DNA from: Przewalskia tangutica
Taxonomy: Eukaryota > Streptophyta > Magnoliopsida > Solanales > Solanaceae
Direction of reading: 5' to 3'
DNA: 64,000 nt
Assembly: GCA_029844215.1 (NCBI GenBank)
Contig: CM056724.1
Location: 83,223,093 to 83,287,092, forward strand
Part shown: positions 34,443 through 47,542 of the stretch, piece after piece
How the letters are laid out: each line of letters opens with the position of its first letter
How positions within the stretch are numbered: position 1 is the first letter of the stretch
Notes under the pieces: generated by a model
What the model was told of the DNA's origin: nothing
The model's database searches: none
The model's input: the letters and a program-made list of their open reading frames with translations, nothing else
Made by a program: the position numbers and the translations under genes

Positions 34443-35828
34443 AACCTCCAGTGCCTATAATGGAGCTGTTGCTCATGAACCAGAGGAGGAGGATGCAGAA
34501 CTTTGACATAATGATACAAGGTCAACAGGACCCGAGCCAATGACATCAAGAATTAAGGCAGGAGCAACAACAGTTGCACCAAAGATTTGATGAGATGAGT
34601 TCCTCGTTCAACCAGTGGTCCATGCATTATCCGCCGCCACCGCCACCACTTTAAACCAAGTTTGTAAGTTGTCCCGTTTTCTTTTATTTATTTTTTTAGT
34701 CTTGCACACATTGGGGACAATGTGTGATTTAAGTTTGGGGGGGTGTCTTATTGTTTTTGAGTCTTTTTGATTTGTTTTGTGTATTTTTGAGTATTTTTGA
34801 GTCATATTTTTTTTAAGATCATGCATGCTGTAGTTACTAGAAACACCTAGTGAAGTAAGGTTGAATAATGTAATGGAATTAGAAGCAACTATCTAAACAC
34901 TTAGGTTAGATATGCCAAAAACTCATGGAATCTGTCTATTTGGGGTTTCTTGCTTGATTTGTGCATTGTTAAATGATTAAAACCTATGTGTATGATTGTT
35001 TGCTATTTGAGGCGAAATAATTAGGATATGCATGTTAGGGAGATGACTCAGGCATTTCTTTGTTAGCCCTTTCTTACCATTTTTGCCTATCCCTGACATT
35101 CAAAATATCCCTAGTCAGCCCCTTTGAGCCTAAAAATAAGACTTTTCTTTGACACCCTATGATTCCACACTTGTGCCATAAGTGAAAAATTGAGGTGATT
35201 GAAATATAAAGTGTTAAAAAAAAGACAAAAAGAGTGAACAAGTTTGATGCACCCCAATGAAAAAAAGTACAATAAATAGGCAAAAGCCTAAGTTTGGGGG
35301 TGCCTATTATTCATAATACACTTCATTCTCTCAAAACAAAAGAGGGGAAAGATAGGTATGAAGTGAAGAAGGAAATCAAAAGAAAAGGGAAAAATTTAAA
35401 GCAAAAGAGCTTATGGTACATAAATGAGCCTAAATGCCTATTTTTACCTACCCATGCCTAAGCCTACATTACAACCCTGAAAAGCCCTGAAGATTTCTTA
35501 CATGTGTATCCATGATTAGTGGAGAATAACAAGTAAACATGCCATAGGATTTTGAAATTGACATGCATAGTTAGGTATTCTTACTTTCACTGAGCATGAT
35601 TAAAGTGAATTTGTGAAATATCTAACTTAATGTGTTTAGAATGCTAAAAATATTCATGCTATATGTTTCTGTATATTATTCTGCTAACCTTCATGCTTTT
35701 CTAAGTAACAATGATGCAGCAAAGTGATCGGTGTCTTTGAGTAAGTCTATTTCCTTTTTCCTCTTGTCTTTAATTCTTTCTTTTGATCTTTTGCTCGAGG
35801 GCGAGCAAATGTTAAGTTTGGGGGTGTT
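34443..35828 (+). other. 3' untranslated region and polypurine tracts of Athila B
   Basis: Three AAGTTTGGGGG motifs occur at 34731, 35290 and 35814. The last one lies directly before the 3' LTR and is the expected polypurine tract for plus-strand priming. The DNA between them is non-coding yet clearly conserved in Athila A (51430-53300), e.g. around gggagatgattcaggcattt. Confidence 0.75.
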
Positions 35829-37057
35829 TGATCGGTGTATTCTATATACACATTTTGAGTCATTTTTAGTTAGTCTTTTGCCCATTTTTGTACAAATACG
35901 TGTCGTCTTAGGATTTTTTTTTTCTTTTGATTCATAATGGTTTAAAGTGGCTCATTGGCGAAAAGGAGCAAAAAGAGGGCAGAAACAGAGGTCCCAGAGC
36001 TCAAAAAGCGAGAAAGTTGGCGAACCGGGCACGAAACAGGGCGGCGCCTCCAACCAGCAGCATCAGAGCGCCGCGGCGCCCAAATTACAGAGAACTGCAG
36101 GAGTTTCGGCGCCGCGGCGCCAGTTGCAGGGCCGCGGCGGGATTTCTGCCAATTTCGAATGGGAATGGGCCAAGGCCTGGAAGGAAAACTGGGAGGACGA
36201 GTTGGAGGCTATAAAAAGGAGATTTTAGGTCAGAATTAAGGGTTCCAAACCCTTGTCAATTCATCACAACCTTGGAGATCAAGATTGGAGACCACTTTTG
36301 TGTAATTTCTTGTTTCTTTGTTTTATTTCTTTATAATTTATGTTGGATATTAGTTTAGTTCTTGTCATGTCTATGGCTAGGATAACTTAATTTAGGGCTT
36401 CCATATCAAATCACTTGAAACTCATTCTTATGAATTAATGCATGTTTTGGTTTCTTCTTATCATTGTTGAGATTTATTCAATATTTGCCTTGAATGTTTG
36501 GTTATTAATTGATCACTAATTATCATAATACATATGATTTCTAATCGAAAGCCGAAAGGGGAGATTGTGAATATGCTATAGTTGAATAAACATAGGTTAA
36601 ATCGTGGACGAAAGTACCCCGATACTTGTGTAGTTTAATAGGTTATTGCTCTTAATCCTCCTTTATAGTCAATCTTATCACCGAAAGGTAGAAGGGTTCT
36701 ATATTGGGGTTGAGTGTTTATATTACCTTAACAAGAGTATAAAACGGCTTAGTTAACCTGCTATCTCAAAATAGAAGAAGAACCATAATTAATTGCATTA
36801 ACAAGTAAGATGAGCGGATAGTTGAGGAGATTTGGAAGCCCTATTTCCACCATATCTGAAGTAAAACAAAGTATTTTAGTTATCATTCATAATTATAGTT
36901 ATAAACAATTCATCAATCATCGGTTACCAAATAGATACCATAGAATAGAGTTTGAGAATTGAACACTAATCCCTGAGGACGATAACTCGATCTTCTAGAC
37001 TATATTACTTGTCACGACACGTGCACTTGCGTTAGTGTGTGCATACATCGCGCATCA
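35829..37057 (+). repeat. 3' LTR of Athila B
   Basis: 1,229 bp, matching the 5' LTR except for scattered substitutions and two 8-bp deletions inside the GC-rich cassette. Confidence 0.95.
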
Positions 37058-37062
37058 GAATC

Positions 37063-38112
37063 CTCCCAGCAATAATGTGGTGAACCGAAAAGAACAAAGC
37101 GCTGCATAATAAGCTTGAGAAGGAAGAAGCGATTAGAGCGAGTTGCATCCATCGATGGTTGAAAAAGAGAGCGAGTTAGAAGCAGTTGAGGCAGAGAAAA
37201 AGGGGGTTACTGCGGACCACCCTAATATAGAGAAAGCTCCACCGGTAGTCATGAGAGAATATGTAGACAGAATTCCATTCCCTCAAAGACTGCAGAAGAA
37301 GTCCTTAGACAAGCAATTCTCCAAGTTTTTAGAGGTCTTTAAAAGCTTTATATCAATCTCCCATTCATTGAAGCTTTCGAGAAGATGTCAGCTTATGTGA
37401 AGTTCATGAAAGACATTCTGTTTAAGAAGAGAAAACTGGCAGATTATGAGACAATAGCGCTGACAGAGGAGTGCAGTGCTATCTTGCAAAAGAGATTTCC
37501 CCCTAAGTTGAAAGATCTAGGGAGTTTCACCCTACCTTGCACCATAGGGAATGTGACATGCAACCAAGCCCTGTGTGATTTGGGGGTAAATGTCAACCTA
37601 ATGCCCCTCTCTGTGTTTAGAAGTCTTGGAGTAGGTGAAGTTAAGCCTACAACAGTAATCTTGCAGATAGCAGATCGTTCAGTAAAACATCCACATGGTA
37701 TAATTGAAGATGTGCTAGTTAAAGTGGGTAAATTCATCTTTCCTGCTGACTTCATCATCCTAGACATGGAAGAAGGTAAAGATATGCTCCTCATACTTGG
37801 GAGACCATTTCTAGCCACAACAATGGCACTTATTGATGTTGAGAAGGGAGAGTTGAAGCTCAGAGTGCAAGATGAAGAGATGACCTTCAAAGTGTTCAAG
37901 CCACCCCCTGAGCCTCAAGTCATTGATAAATGTTATGATATTGGGGTGGTTGACAAGGTCGGGTTGCAGAATAGCCTAACTAGTACTGATGCTCGTGGGT
38001 ACCATTAAAGAAAAGTGTGGAACCTGAGAGTAACGCCAAGGAAACAACAAATGTTGAAAAGAGAATGAACCCTCCTGAAATGAACTCTGTGAAAAAGAAG
38101 AGGAGAAAGTGG
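37063..38112 (+). pseudogene. Athila A protease domain, frameshifted
   Basis: Resumes Athila A after the Athila B insertion. Stops precede MVEKESELEAVEAEKKGV. RIPFPQRLQKKSLDKQFSKF (37143-37400) then shifts frame near 37340 into MSAYVKFMKDILFKKRKLAD (37385-38008). The core LCDLGVNVNLMPLSVFRSLG and ILGRPFLATTMALIDV is the same as in Athila B. A tail follows up to the chromovirus insertion. Non-functional. Confidence 0.88.
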
Positions 38113-40050
38113 AAGAGTGTCACGACCCGTTCCGGGGCCCGTGACTGGTGCCTTACCCCGGGCACCCTAGTGATACAACATCAGAGTAATCAGCGGAACA
38201 TAAAGACAATTCATGAAACCAATGTAATAAGACAGTGAAATAAGAAGACAGGCTAACCAAAAACGGTTCACAAGGTATATATAAATAACAATTTGAATAG
38301 CGACATCCCTTTCTACCACTCGCCCATAACGATTACTGCACTTAAGAATGATATGTTAACAACGACGGACAGGGCCATACCCTCGAATGCAAGCACCTAC
38401 AAATAACAGGGACTATACGAAGATAAGCCTCGGAGGAACGGAGCTTCCCAAACGCTGAATCGTGACCAAGAGCGAGGATCAACGATCGTGTACCTTTACT
38501 GCGCAGATTTAACGCAGCCCGGGCGAGGTCGACAACAGTACCAAGTATGTGAAATCAAAATATCAGAATGAAATCATAATAGTCTATAAAGCAGAGACAT
38601 GTATGATAACCAAACTACGATTCACAATAAATAAACAAATATGTCAAGTCGTGACTCACGCCTCAAAGTCATCACTCAAATGTAACTATGGGTCTCACGC
38701 CCACAACATCAATCGTGCGTGGAATACCTTCCTCACCGCCAGCTTTATGATATAAAAGCACCAAGGAATACATGAACACCGTGTCCCACCTGTGTCCTAA
38801 TAAAACAAGACGGGTACGAAGGCATAGCCGACTACTAACACCCATAGTACCAACAAGGTCATAAAGCGTGTCATGATATCTGCTTGCCGTCACATGATCA
38901 AAGCCGTCACTCGCTCAGATCAAATGCGCGTCTAGCCTCGAACTCTTCGCACTCGCGATAGGCCAACCTCATGGCCCGCATGAGGTATTCCTCGCATCGA
39001 GGGTAGCTACTCCCAAGATCGCCCCGACTCGCGATCCGCGTAGCCACAAAGACCGCATGACCACGCGGCCGCAAACTAACCCGAACTCCCGTAGTTCCGC
39101 ATGGATCCCCGGACCCGCATGAGGTATTCTCGAATCACGGTCCTGCATCACCGAGTCTACCCAGACGGAGGCGCCTTAACCTCCGAGACAAGTCAAGGTG
39201 AGTGGTACAATACCAACATAACTGATAGTCAAACAACTTAAGCGCAGTCGAAGGGAAAACCCCTTTACACAACCATCACAAGATACTAACACACGTAGCA
39301 TCCTAGCATGTTTACTTAACAAATCACCAAGAAAGTATTACAAGGCTATCACAAACCAACACAATCAAGTTATATACACAAGGTATTTTCTACTATATGA
39401 TTAACAAGATCGGGTTTTTATCCCCAAAGTACTTCATACATTAACTCTTTTAAAAGATACGTTACTTCACAAAAACCACACAATACCCGTAGTATATGAA
39501 AATAGAGTGATTATCTTTTGAAGTAAATCAAAACACTTACCTTTGTAAAATCAAGTAACAACATTATTTTCCAAACGTCCAAGTTTGCCTAATTTCAAAT
39601 GTTCACGCTTCTTATTTTAGAAAGGTTTCGTAGTTCATAGTCTTATTCATTTAAGAATATAATTCTCTTTTAAACCATCTGAGAAACATAAGCCTTATAT
39701 GTGAGTAGAATATTCTTGTTTATAACAATCTTATTACAGCAGCCATGATCTAGGAAATATCATTTTGTCTCATCTTAGCTTCTATGCAGATGGAAGTTTC
39801 TACTGGTTTTAATAATACTTAATCACAAAATATTTCCTTATTAACGCTGCAGTGGTTTGTCGATACACATTCTGATTTCCGAAATCAGTAAAACATTCTT
39901 AAGCCGTTATACCTAACTTCCCATAAAGCTAGTATAACTCTTAAGTTTTTAAAAACCAAGTATTACTTCTTCTTTTAAAAATGATTCAAAAATCTTTTGA
40001 AATACTTCAAGCTCTTTATTATCACATAACCAGCCAGTTATAGTTCAAAT

Positions 40051-43000
40051 TATAGGTGTCTAACGTCACCGGCCCGACCAGAGCCCATTCTGGGTTTAAC
40101 GGTTCGGACGTTACGGTCCGGTTCATCGGACCACGCCAACCGGTCCGGTCGTTACGGATTCCATGTTGGCGTGCGGTTCGTGTCGAAGCAAGTCCAACCG
40201 GTCCTGCTTATTTTTTTTTTTTTTTTAATTCTAGTATTTATTTTCTATAATATAAACTAAATTCAATTTAAATATGTAATATAATAATATAATATATAAT
40301 TTAGTTGTATATATTAAAATTGAAACTTTATACTTTATAGTTTGTAACTTTATACTTTATAGTTTATAACTTTATACTTTATAGTTTATAACTTTATATT
40401 GTAAATTTGTAATTATACTTTTAATAATTTATTAGATTAGTAGATATATCATATAAGTATATAACATTATAACTTATAAGTAATATGATTAACAACTAAA
40501 TAGATAGTAAAATTAAAATTAATGATAAGATGTAAACTTTTGAACTTTCATAACGTTAATAAGAGTACATAATGAAGTAATAATAATTTTATTTACATAT
40601 TATGCATCCTTTTTGCAAGTTCTTCGTAATCTATAGGTTGATTGAATTGGTTATGCTCCATAGCCTCTAAATCTGGAGTATTAATTCCAGTCCCGCCTCC
40701 GCTCCCGCCTTCCAAAATATTGCCTATTTCTTCATCTTCGGATAATCAACGTCTCCACATCCTTGATTTCTTCTCTCGATCCGATCCAATCCCTAAGCGC
40801 ACTAACACTTCTAATGTGCTTCCACCCAACGAGTGGCGTGTGTCTCCTATTTGATCTCGTGCTTGGCTAAATGCACTTTCGAAGCCACCGTTGAGATCGA
40901 CACATTAAGAACATCCCGCCATCGCCGCAAGTACAGGAATTGCCTTTGTTATCCCGCCACCATTGTAAAGGGTCAAAATTTTTCTTGACTCATGGCTTTT
41001 GCAAATAAAATTGCATCTCATCGCAAGATCGGCCAGGTTGGTTGTGTTGTAAAAGTGCTCCATATGTCTAAAGATTCTTCTTCATCGTCATCATCATTGA
41101 ATCCTGCGGTGTAGACACAAAACCGTAACTAGAAGGAATATTAGTAGCGAGTTGGTGTTATCATGTAATGTAGCATAATATTCATATAATGTAGTTAAAT
41201 TAGTATCAAGTTTACTTATGCAATCAAATGAAGATGGAGTTTGTTTGACCTATTTCCATATAATTATATAAACTAAATATTAAATTATGACAATCTACTT
41301 TTTAATAGAAGGATTTAAGATCGCACAATACAATAAACATCGAATAGGAAAAAATATTTTTAAACTTTTCAAACATAATCAGAATCGCATCTTTATATTT
41401 CACATTTGATTTTAACCCATAAAGTAAATATGAAATTTCATTTATATGAGCTAAAGCATTACAAACTGTTGGGTAATAAGATCCGAAAATTCAACGATTG
41501 GTGTAAAATTTACGTAAAATTTTAAAAGTTCACCAATTGATTTCCAATGTTCGCTTGTTAACATATACATCACGTTCTACAATGCGCATTTGCAACATGT
41601 GTTATGGGTCTTTATACTTATAACATTCTTTTAAAAATAAATAAGTGTAATTCCACCGTAATAATCTCTTCCGCATGAATTTAGGTCTCAAATTAAATTG
41701 TTTACATTTTTCTTTAAATTCTATAATTCTATTTTTCCTATTATTACTGAATAACTCCAACAAATTTCTTTTGACAAGTTTTATTTCAGTGAAAATAAAT
41801 CAAGACCACTTTTAACAATTAAATTATAAATATGACAAGCACAACGAACATGAAATATATCGAAGTGGTGGTTGTACTTCCGCTTAAAAATCTACAAAGT
41901 GAGATTATTAGATGCATTATCGAATGATACACAAAGTATTTTATTATAAAGATTATATTTTGGGCATAAAAACAAATAGTTTCGCTTTATATATTTTCCA
42001 AGTATGACTTTGATCCTCGCCATACGCAAAGCAATAATACGCTTTTTCCATTCTAAAATTTTCATCAATCCAATGACAAGTAATTGTTAAATAATCATAA
42101 CTGCTCAACGATGTCCAATGTCCAAGTAAAACTAACATGGCATGGAAGGTTAGCAAACAAATATTGCAAGAAAATAACATAATCATTATGAAGTCTAAAA
42201 ATATCGGCTCTAGTAGTACTACGAGGAACACCTTTAAAAAAGGGATTATATACTCTTTGAATATATGTAATTAAATATGAAGAAGAAGCAAAAGAAAAGG
42301 CAAACAACCTCCGACAATCATTTTTGCTAATTCAATGCGATCTTTTTGGATCGCATTTAGCCAACCCCAGCTTAATGGATTAAGTTGTTGTTGACCGGTT
42401 CTAAATTAGGACAGCATTCCATTGTGCGGATGACCGAATTTTATATGTCTACCTATAGTGCCCCCGCCACCACCCCCTGCCTTATGTTTATAAGTTCTCC
42501 CACAAATATTACATTTAACTCTATCGGTACTACAACTTTATCATAAAAGAGCCACACTTTACTCCTTTTTCTTCTTGCACACGGTTCTCGTAAAGGAGGT
42601 TCACGACTACCACTAGCAGTACCAACATTGACAGAAGGAACACTAGTAGGTGTAGGAGGTTCTTGTTCTTCAAGTTCATCGATATCATCTAATTGAACGT
42701 TATCACATTCATTATCTTCTATTCCAAAATCTTCTTGCATTTGATCATAATCTATATTTTGATTAGATGATGAAGAACCTCTGATTTTTACCCTTGAACT
42801 AGATTTACTGTGATTCCACCCAATTCCTTAGTAAAGACATTATAAAATATTTAAATAATCAACAAATAAATATGACAATTTAATAAAATAATTAGAGAAT
42901 GAAACGAGTGTACCAAACTTCGGATTCGTAATTCAATAGAAACTCAAGCTCAAGTCTCAAGGTCTTGCTACTTTGAATTTGAAAACTAATAATATTAATA

Positions 43001-43460
43001 ACTTGAAAATTGATAATAAAGATAATTAAGAGAGTATGAGAATAAGAGAATTGAGAGAAATGTTGTGTGATAAAAATGAAGAAAATGTAGAGAATTTATA
43101 GATTTTTAAAGGGTAAAAATGGAATTAAAATAAATAATTAAACAAAACAAAAACAAAAAAATTAAAAAAATGACCAGTGGCCGAATGACCATTAGCCCCC
43201 GCCCCGCCCACTCCCAAGCCCAACTGGTGAAATGACCGTTGGGCAATTTTTTATTTTGTTTTGTAACCGTCCGGTCCGGCCCGTAACCCAGAATGGAACC
43301 GGTTTTCCAATACCGCCTTACGGCCCGGCCAGATCGTTTTGAAATGACCGTGCGGGTTGGGTTGGGGACAATCCGACCAACCCGGTATGTCTCACGTCCG
43401 GCCGGTCCGGTTAACCCACGGTCAACCGGCCCGTCGTCAACCCGACCGGTTGACAGTATA
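40051..43460 (-). mobile_element. hAT transposon, degenerate
   Basis: An 8-bp duplication gttcaaat lies at 40043-40050 and 43461-43468. Terminal repeats read tataggtgtctaac on the left and, complemented, tatactgtcaacc on the right. GC-rich ccggcccg-type sub-terminal repeats follow on both sides, in an otherwise AT-rich body. The body encodes a broken hAT transposase on the - strand. Length 3.4 kb is normal for an autonomous hAT. The matching site in the partner LTR is empty, which confirms the borders. Confidence 0.92.
40690..42790 (-). pseudogene. hAT transposase (BED finger, hATC), many frameshifts
   Basis: The - strand frame 42740-42453 has an acidic head (CDNVQLDDIDELEEQE), then RRKRSKVWLFYDKVVV, the start of a BED zinc finger. 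The finger continues one frame over as CGRTYKHKAGGG...TIGRHIKFGHPH. Further on, EYIQRVYNP-like and GVPRSTTRADIFRLHNDYV (42307-42095) and DYLTITCHWIDENFRMEKAY (42231-41953) match the conserved hAT core, including the LTxHWID strand. Near 40880-40720 SAFSQARDQIGDTRHSLGG-like sequence followed by a VLVRL helix is the C-terminal dimerisation region. The order is complete but nothing is open for long. Confidence 0.88.
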
Positions 43461-45014
43461 GTTCAAATCGATTACCACTTTTAAAAACCACAAGTATTTT
43501 CTTACCTACATAAAGTCGTTATAACCAACTTCCCATAAAGCCGTTATAACACTTTATGTTTTAGACCAATCAAATACATTTAACACACGTATGCGTCTAT
43601 CGCACTACATAGTTACACACATATCATGCTAGAAGAGATAGGAAGAGGTTCACATACCTCGCGACGAGTATCGACTAATAGCAAAACGCTACAAGTACTT
43701 CCAACCGTCGGCTACTCCTTAAGCCAAGTAGATCGCGCCACACGTAGTACTTCAACCTATAAGGCCACAAGGCGCTTATTAACATTTAGATCTCTTCGTA
43801 GAACATTCTACGTAAAATTGGCAGACTCTCCCGCAACAGCGTAAATCTCCTCCTCTATCGGCCGGCTACCAAGCCAACCGGGGTTATACGCCTAATCCGA
43901 CGTGCACAATTCTACCTCACGAAAAGCTACAAGCTTCATCTGAATACAGTCTATGTAATTACGTTTCAACACTCTTCTTTCAAAAGGTTTCTTATTATTC
44001 AGCTTAAGTCCAAAGACATTGCCGATAACAACGTTCGATTCTATATATAGTATACTTCAACTATATAGTCTAACAATCATGTAATTTCCAATTACAATAG
44101 AGGACAAGATATTTACCTCGATAAGCCCATAATTATCCAAGTATAAAGTCGATCACGGGCAACGTTTAGCTCCAACTCCGGCGCCCAACTCCGCCTCCAA
44201 ACTACCCTTAGAAGTTCTAACCAACTTCTACATACTACTCAAACTAACCATGGAGATTTTCCTTAGGGTTTCGGTTTGGTGACTGACGGGAAGTATAATA
44301 GTATTACTTGGATTTTCGTTTATGTATAACCTTATAATACTACAATGTATACGGCTAAGGTAATTTGGGCATTATAACAATACTTTTGAGAGTATTTCTA
44401 CCAAGAGGGGGGTATTTATACGAGACAACACCACAGGGGTGTATACCCTCGGCCTACCCCACTAGGGGTACTCTGAAGGGGAAGGGCTCGGCCAAAGGGC
44501 CTTCCGAAGGGAGGGGGGTGTTTAGACGAAACACAACAAGGAGAGGGGAAGGCTTTCAAGACTTAGAAACTTTGTGGAATGGATGAAGAAGTCATCAAAG
44601 AGGGGGGTATTTATAGGTCAAGCCATGGCCAACCAATGACCAAGATCATGCCAAGTGCAAGGCAAGTGTAGGGCCAAGATCATGCCAAGTGCACCTTATC
44701 CATCTACCACCAAAATATCCTACCTACTACTTGACAAAAGCCAACCCATTTCGTCCACCCTTGACCGCCCAAGTCCTTCCAATGAGAGGGTGACAAGTGT
44801 CGCCCTCTTGTTGGTCCAAAATGTTTCATCTCTCGGAAAAATCCGCAAAAATTAAAAATGACATAGCGAAATTTTCCCTACGAAAGTCGTGGAAACGCTT
44901 TAAAAAAACGACTCTAACCGGGTGTTGTGCACAAAATAATTCGCCAAGCCTTATTTAAAAGTTCAAATTTTTCTACGCACGCCCTTACGCACATACTGGA
45001 AATACGGTATAACA

Positions 45015-47542
45015 TTCTCCTCCTTAGAAACATTCGTCGAATGTTCCTTCTAAGTCTCAAACCAAACGCGCGCCAAGATAGTCTTCACTACTATACTTAC
45101 GAACAATCCCGCCACAACCGCCACAACAACACTGCGAAAATACTTAAATCCAAGTCCACGAGGAAACACCTCTAACATCACAAACGCTCCCATCCAAGGG
45201 TCTAAAATATAATTCCTTCGCACTTTCTCCATACAAAAGAAATGGTCACATCTCTGCTCGCAATACATGCCGCTTCTCCCTTTACTCGTCGTGATACCAC
45301 TTTTGTCACTTTGCCGCGAGGTTCTAGTGTCACTCGGCGACCTAACAAATGGTGCCGGCCGCATGCGATCCACGAGGTCGTGACACTCGAACTCTTACCA
45401 CATTTACATCGTCGCTTCCAAAACTCTGGGTTACTATCTCTAACGTGGTCATCATTAACTGGGAACACTCTGGATGGATCTCCGATACTTTCCTGATCAT
45501 AACAATACGAAAGACCGAACGTACTGCCTCCTAAGTCGGACGGCAAATGCTAACATATAGGCAACCTGGCCTATTCCTTCACATGAACTCGTGCGGCCCA
45601 AAGTAACTCGCTAAGTTCCCTCTGTTTTCCAAAACTCATCACACCCAACCCGGGGTGGTACTTTCAAGAAGACCGACCGTCAACCTGAGCTCTAAGCGCC
45701 GTCGCCGATTATCCGCACGATTTCTCTGAGCTGCCAGAACCTCTTCTAGACAAGCTTTACCCTATCCACACCATTGGAACAAGCTCAACCAACTATCCGA
45801 ATCTTGCCAACATCGAACCAATCGACGGCGACTTACACATCCGCCCCTACAAGGCTTCATAAGGCGACATCCGAACACCAAATGCTAGCTTAAACACTCC
45901 TCCACAGAGACAACAATCCCCACAACTACCCCAAATCCACACACCGCCCGAGGGCGAATGCGATTCGAGACTCACCCGAAGTTCTTAACCCCGCTTGGTA
46001 AAACTTCCAAACAAAAACAGCGTACCACTGGCTCCACTCGTCATAAGGTGAAGGTAGGCACCCGTGCAGCCTTACAACCTTTACGATAAATCAACACCGC
46101 CGAGTAAACGGTCTTTGCTAAGACAAGGCGGTGACCTCTCGGCCCGACTATTGGTCGAATCGTCCACGAACTCAGACGTTGGTTAACTAAACTTGGGCCT
46201 AACACCTCATAACCCTAACCCAAAGAGGACCACCACAACCGACCCCACCACCATACAGCCGCGGTTGACCCGCAACGTGGCCTCAAACCGACCCGGCAAC
46301 GCGCAAGACATTAGCTCCCTGAATCGGAAAACTCTCACTAATCACGTTACGAAAACCTAGCGGTCTTCTTAGCTCAACTACCCTCTTTCATTCCACACTA
46401 CTCATGGACTTATCCCACAAACATAGCTCACGTGCACTATGCACTCCTATAAGGGTCAAACATAAACATACGTCTTTTACTCGAGATGGCCTTACCTCTA
46501 AGGTCTTCACGTATAATGCTCTAAGGCTTACGTTTTCTCTAGAGGTTAAGGATATATCTATATCTCGCTTCACTCCCTTAGTCGTTCTAATCAAACACGC
46601 CTGTAGGCGATAGCTAAGGAAGATGACGAACTACCCACCGATCTGAAGGCTAAGTCCTCCTACAAGGACACTCTTTCGACATCGGACCGACGGTCGTAGT
46701 ACAACAAGTACCTAAAAGACGACATTCCGGATGACGTCGTCACACCGTGAATATCGAGGAACATCGAATCCGGCCGGCCGAACCTACGTGTAGCGTGAAC
46801 CGAAAGCCCCGAGCTCGACCAACTCCCGCATACCGAACGCCCCGAACCCCGTGAGGACCTCGCACCGGTGGATGTGCAAATCTAATCACGCGTGAGGTGA
46901 CTCGCCTCGAAAGTTATCAAAGGACCTCGCCGCTCGCCTCTTCTCGCCCTTCGTTAACCCGTTGATCTCTACGCTTGGCCATTGCGCATAAGCCCGCATA
47001 CGTGCCATGCCAAGCCTAATCAAGAATTACTCTTGTACAACCTCTCTTAGATAGTCATCAAGACTCGCGTACATCGGTATACTCTCGGTAGCCAAATCCA
47101 TAGCTAGTAATGTGGTCGCCTTTGCAATCTAAATTCATCGTTCTGGCCGTGGAACCGAATGTTCAAATATCATGGCGCAATGAGAATCGCCGCCGTGCTA
47201 AACTCACTGGGTGGCGACGAGCATAACTCCCGAATGAAATACCACCCTGGTGATGATTGGGCTGTGCCCTCGTAACCCTCTCGAACTCTACTCGCAGCCT
47301 CCGTCGCTTTGCCCTCACGGGCGGGTTTGCCATGCGGAGGCATAGCGGTGGAAAGAAATACGTGAGAGGGTCTAACTTACAACACAACTCTAAGGCACGA
47401 TCTCGAGTGAGAAGAATAGAAACCAATCCTAAATATCCCATAGCCTCACGATTATTGGCGTGGTGCACAACACACCGATAATCAAGACTTCCATCGGATA
47501 CTGCGCAGACACTTTCCGAGGATTAATCGCTCGATACCACTT
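45015..47542 (-). pseudogene. Chromovirus internal remnant (end of pol recognisable)
   Basis: On the - strand near 45560-45440, in shifting frames, a YFGPHEF-like piece, then a VAYxLALPSDLGGS-like piece and ESIGDPSRVFPVNDDHV correspond to the integrase C-terminus of chromoviruses (GPY/F module, then YIGDPSRV...). The start near 47300 (MANPPVRAKRRR) may be the gag N-terminus. RT and RNase H motifs were not found. At 2.5 kb the region is about half the expected size. Confidence 0.6.
47516..47542 (-). promoter_or_regulatory. Degraded primer binding site of the chromovirus
   Basis: The - strand reads TGGTATCGAGCG close to the LTR, like the initiator-Met site TGGTATCAGAGC with two bases missing. 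Confidence 0.55.

Larger units (their letters stand above)
28744..37057 (+). mobile_element. Athila-type Ty3/gypsy element B, complete and youngest, non-autonomous
   Basis: LTRs at 28744-29990 and 35829-37057 are almost identical, start TGATCGGTGTATT and end CGCGCATCA. They are flanked by the duplication gaatc (28739-28743, 37058-37062). The tRNA-Asp primer site lies at 29997 and the polypurine tract at 35814-35826. Coding content is gag (30156-31667), protease (31671-32543) and a broken third frame (33470-34442). There is no RT, RNase H or integrase in ~5.8 kb of internal sequence, so it needs proteins from a related element. The high LTR identity and open gag and protease point to recent insertion. 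Confidence 0.95.
38118..45014 (-). repeat. 3' LTR of the chromovirus, split by the hAT element
   Basis: Segments 38118-40050 and 43461/43469-45014 join cleanly at the gttcaaat duplication; the 5' LTR shows the empty site (tatagttcaaatcgattacc, near 49470). Confidence 0.92.

Noticed and set aside
45202..45546. 114-codon - strand ORF with several Cys residues, perhaps a zinc finger protein
   Set aside because: Part of it (GDPSRVFPVNDDHV) is the chromovirus integrase end; the Cys-rich part is a frameshift product.
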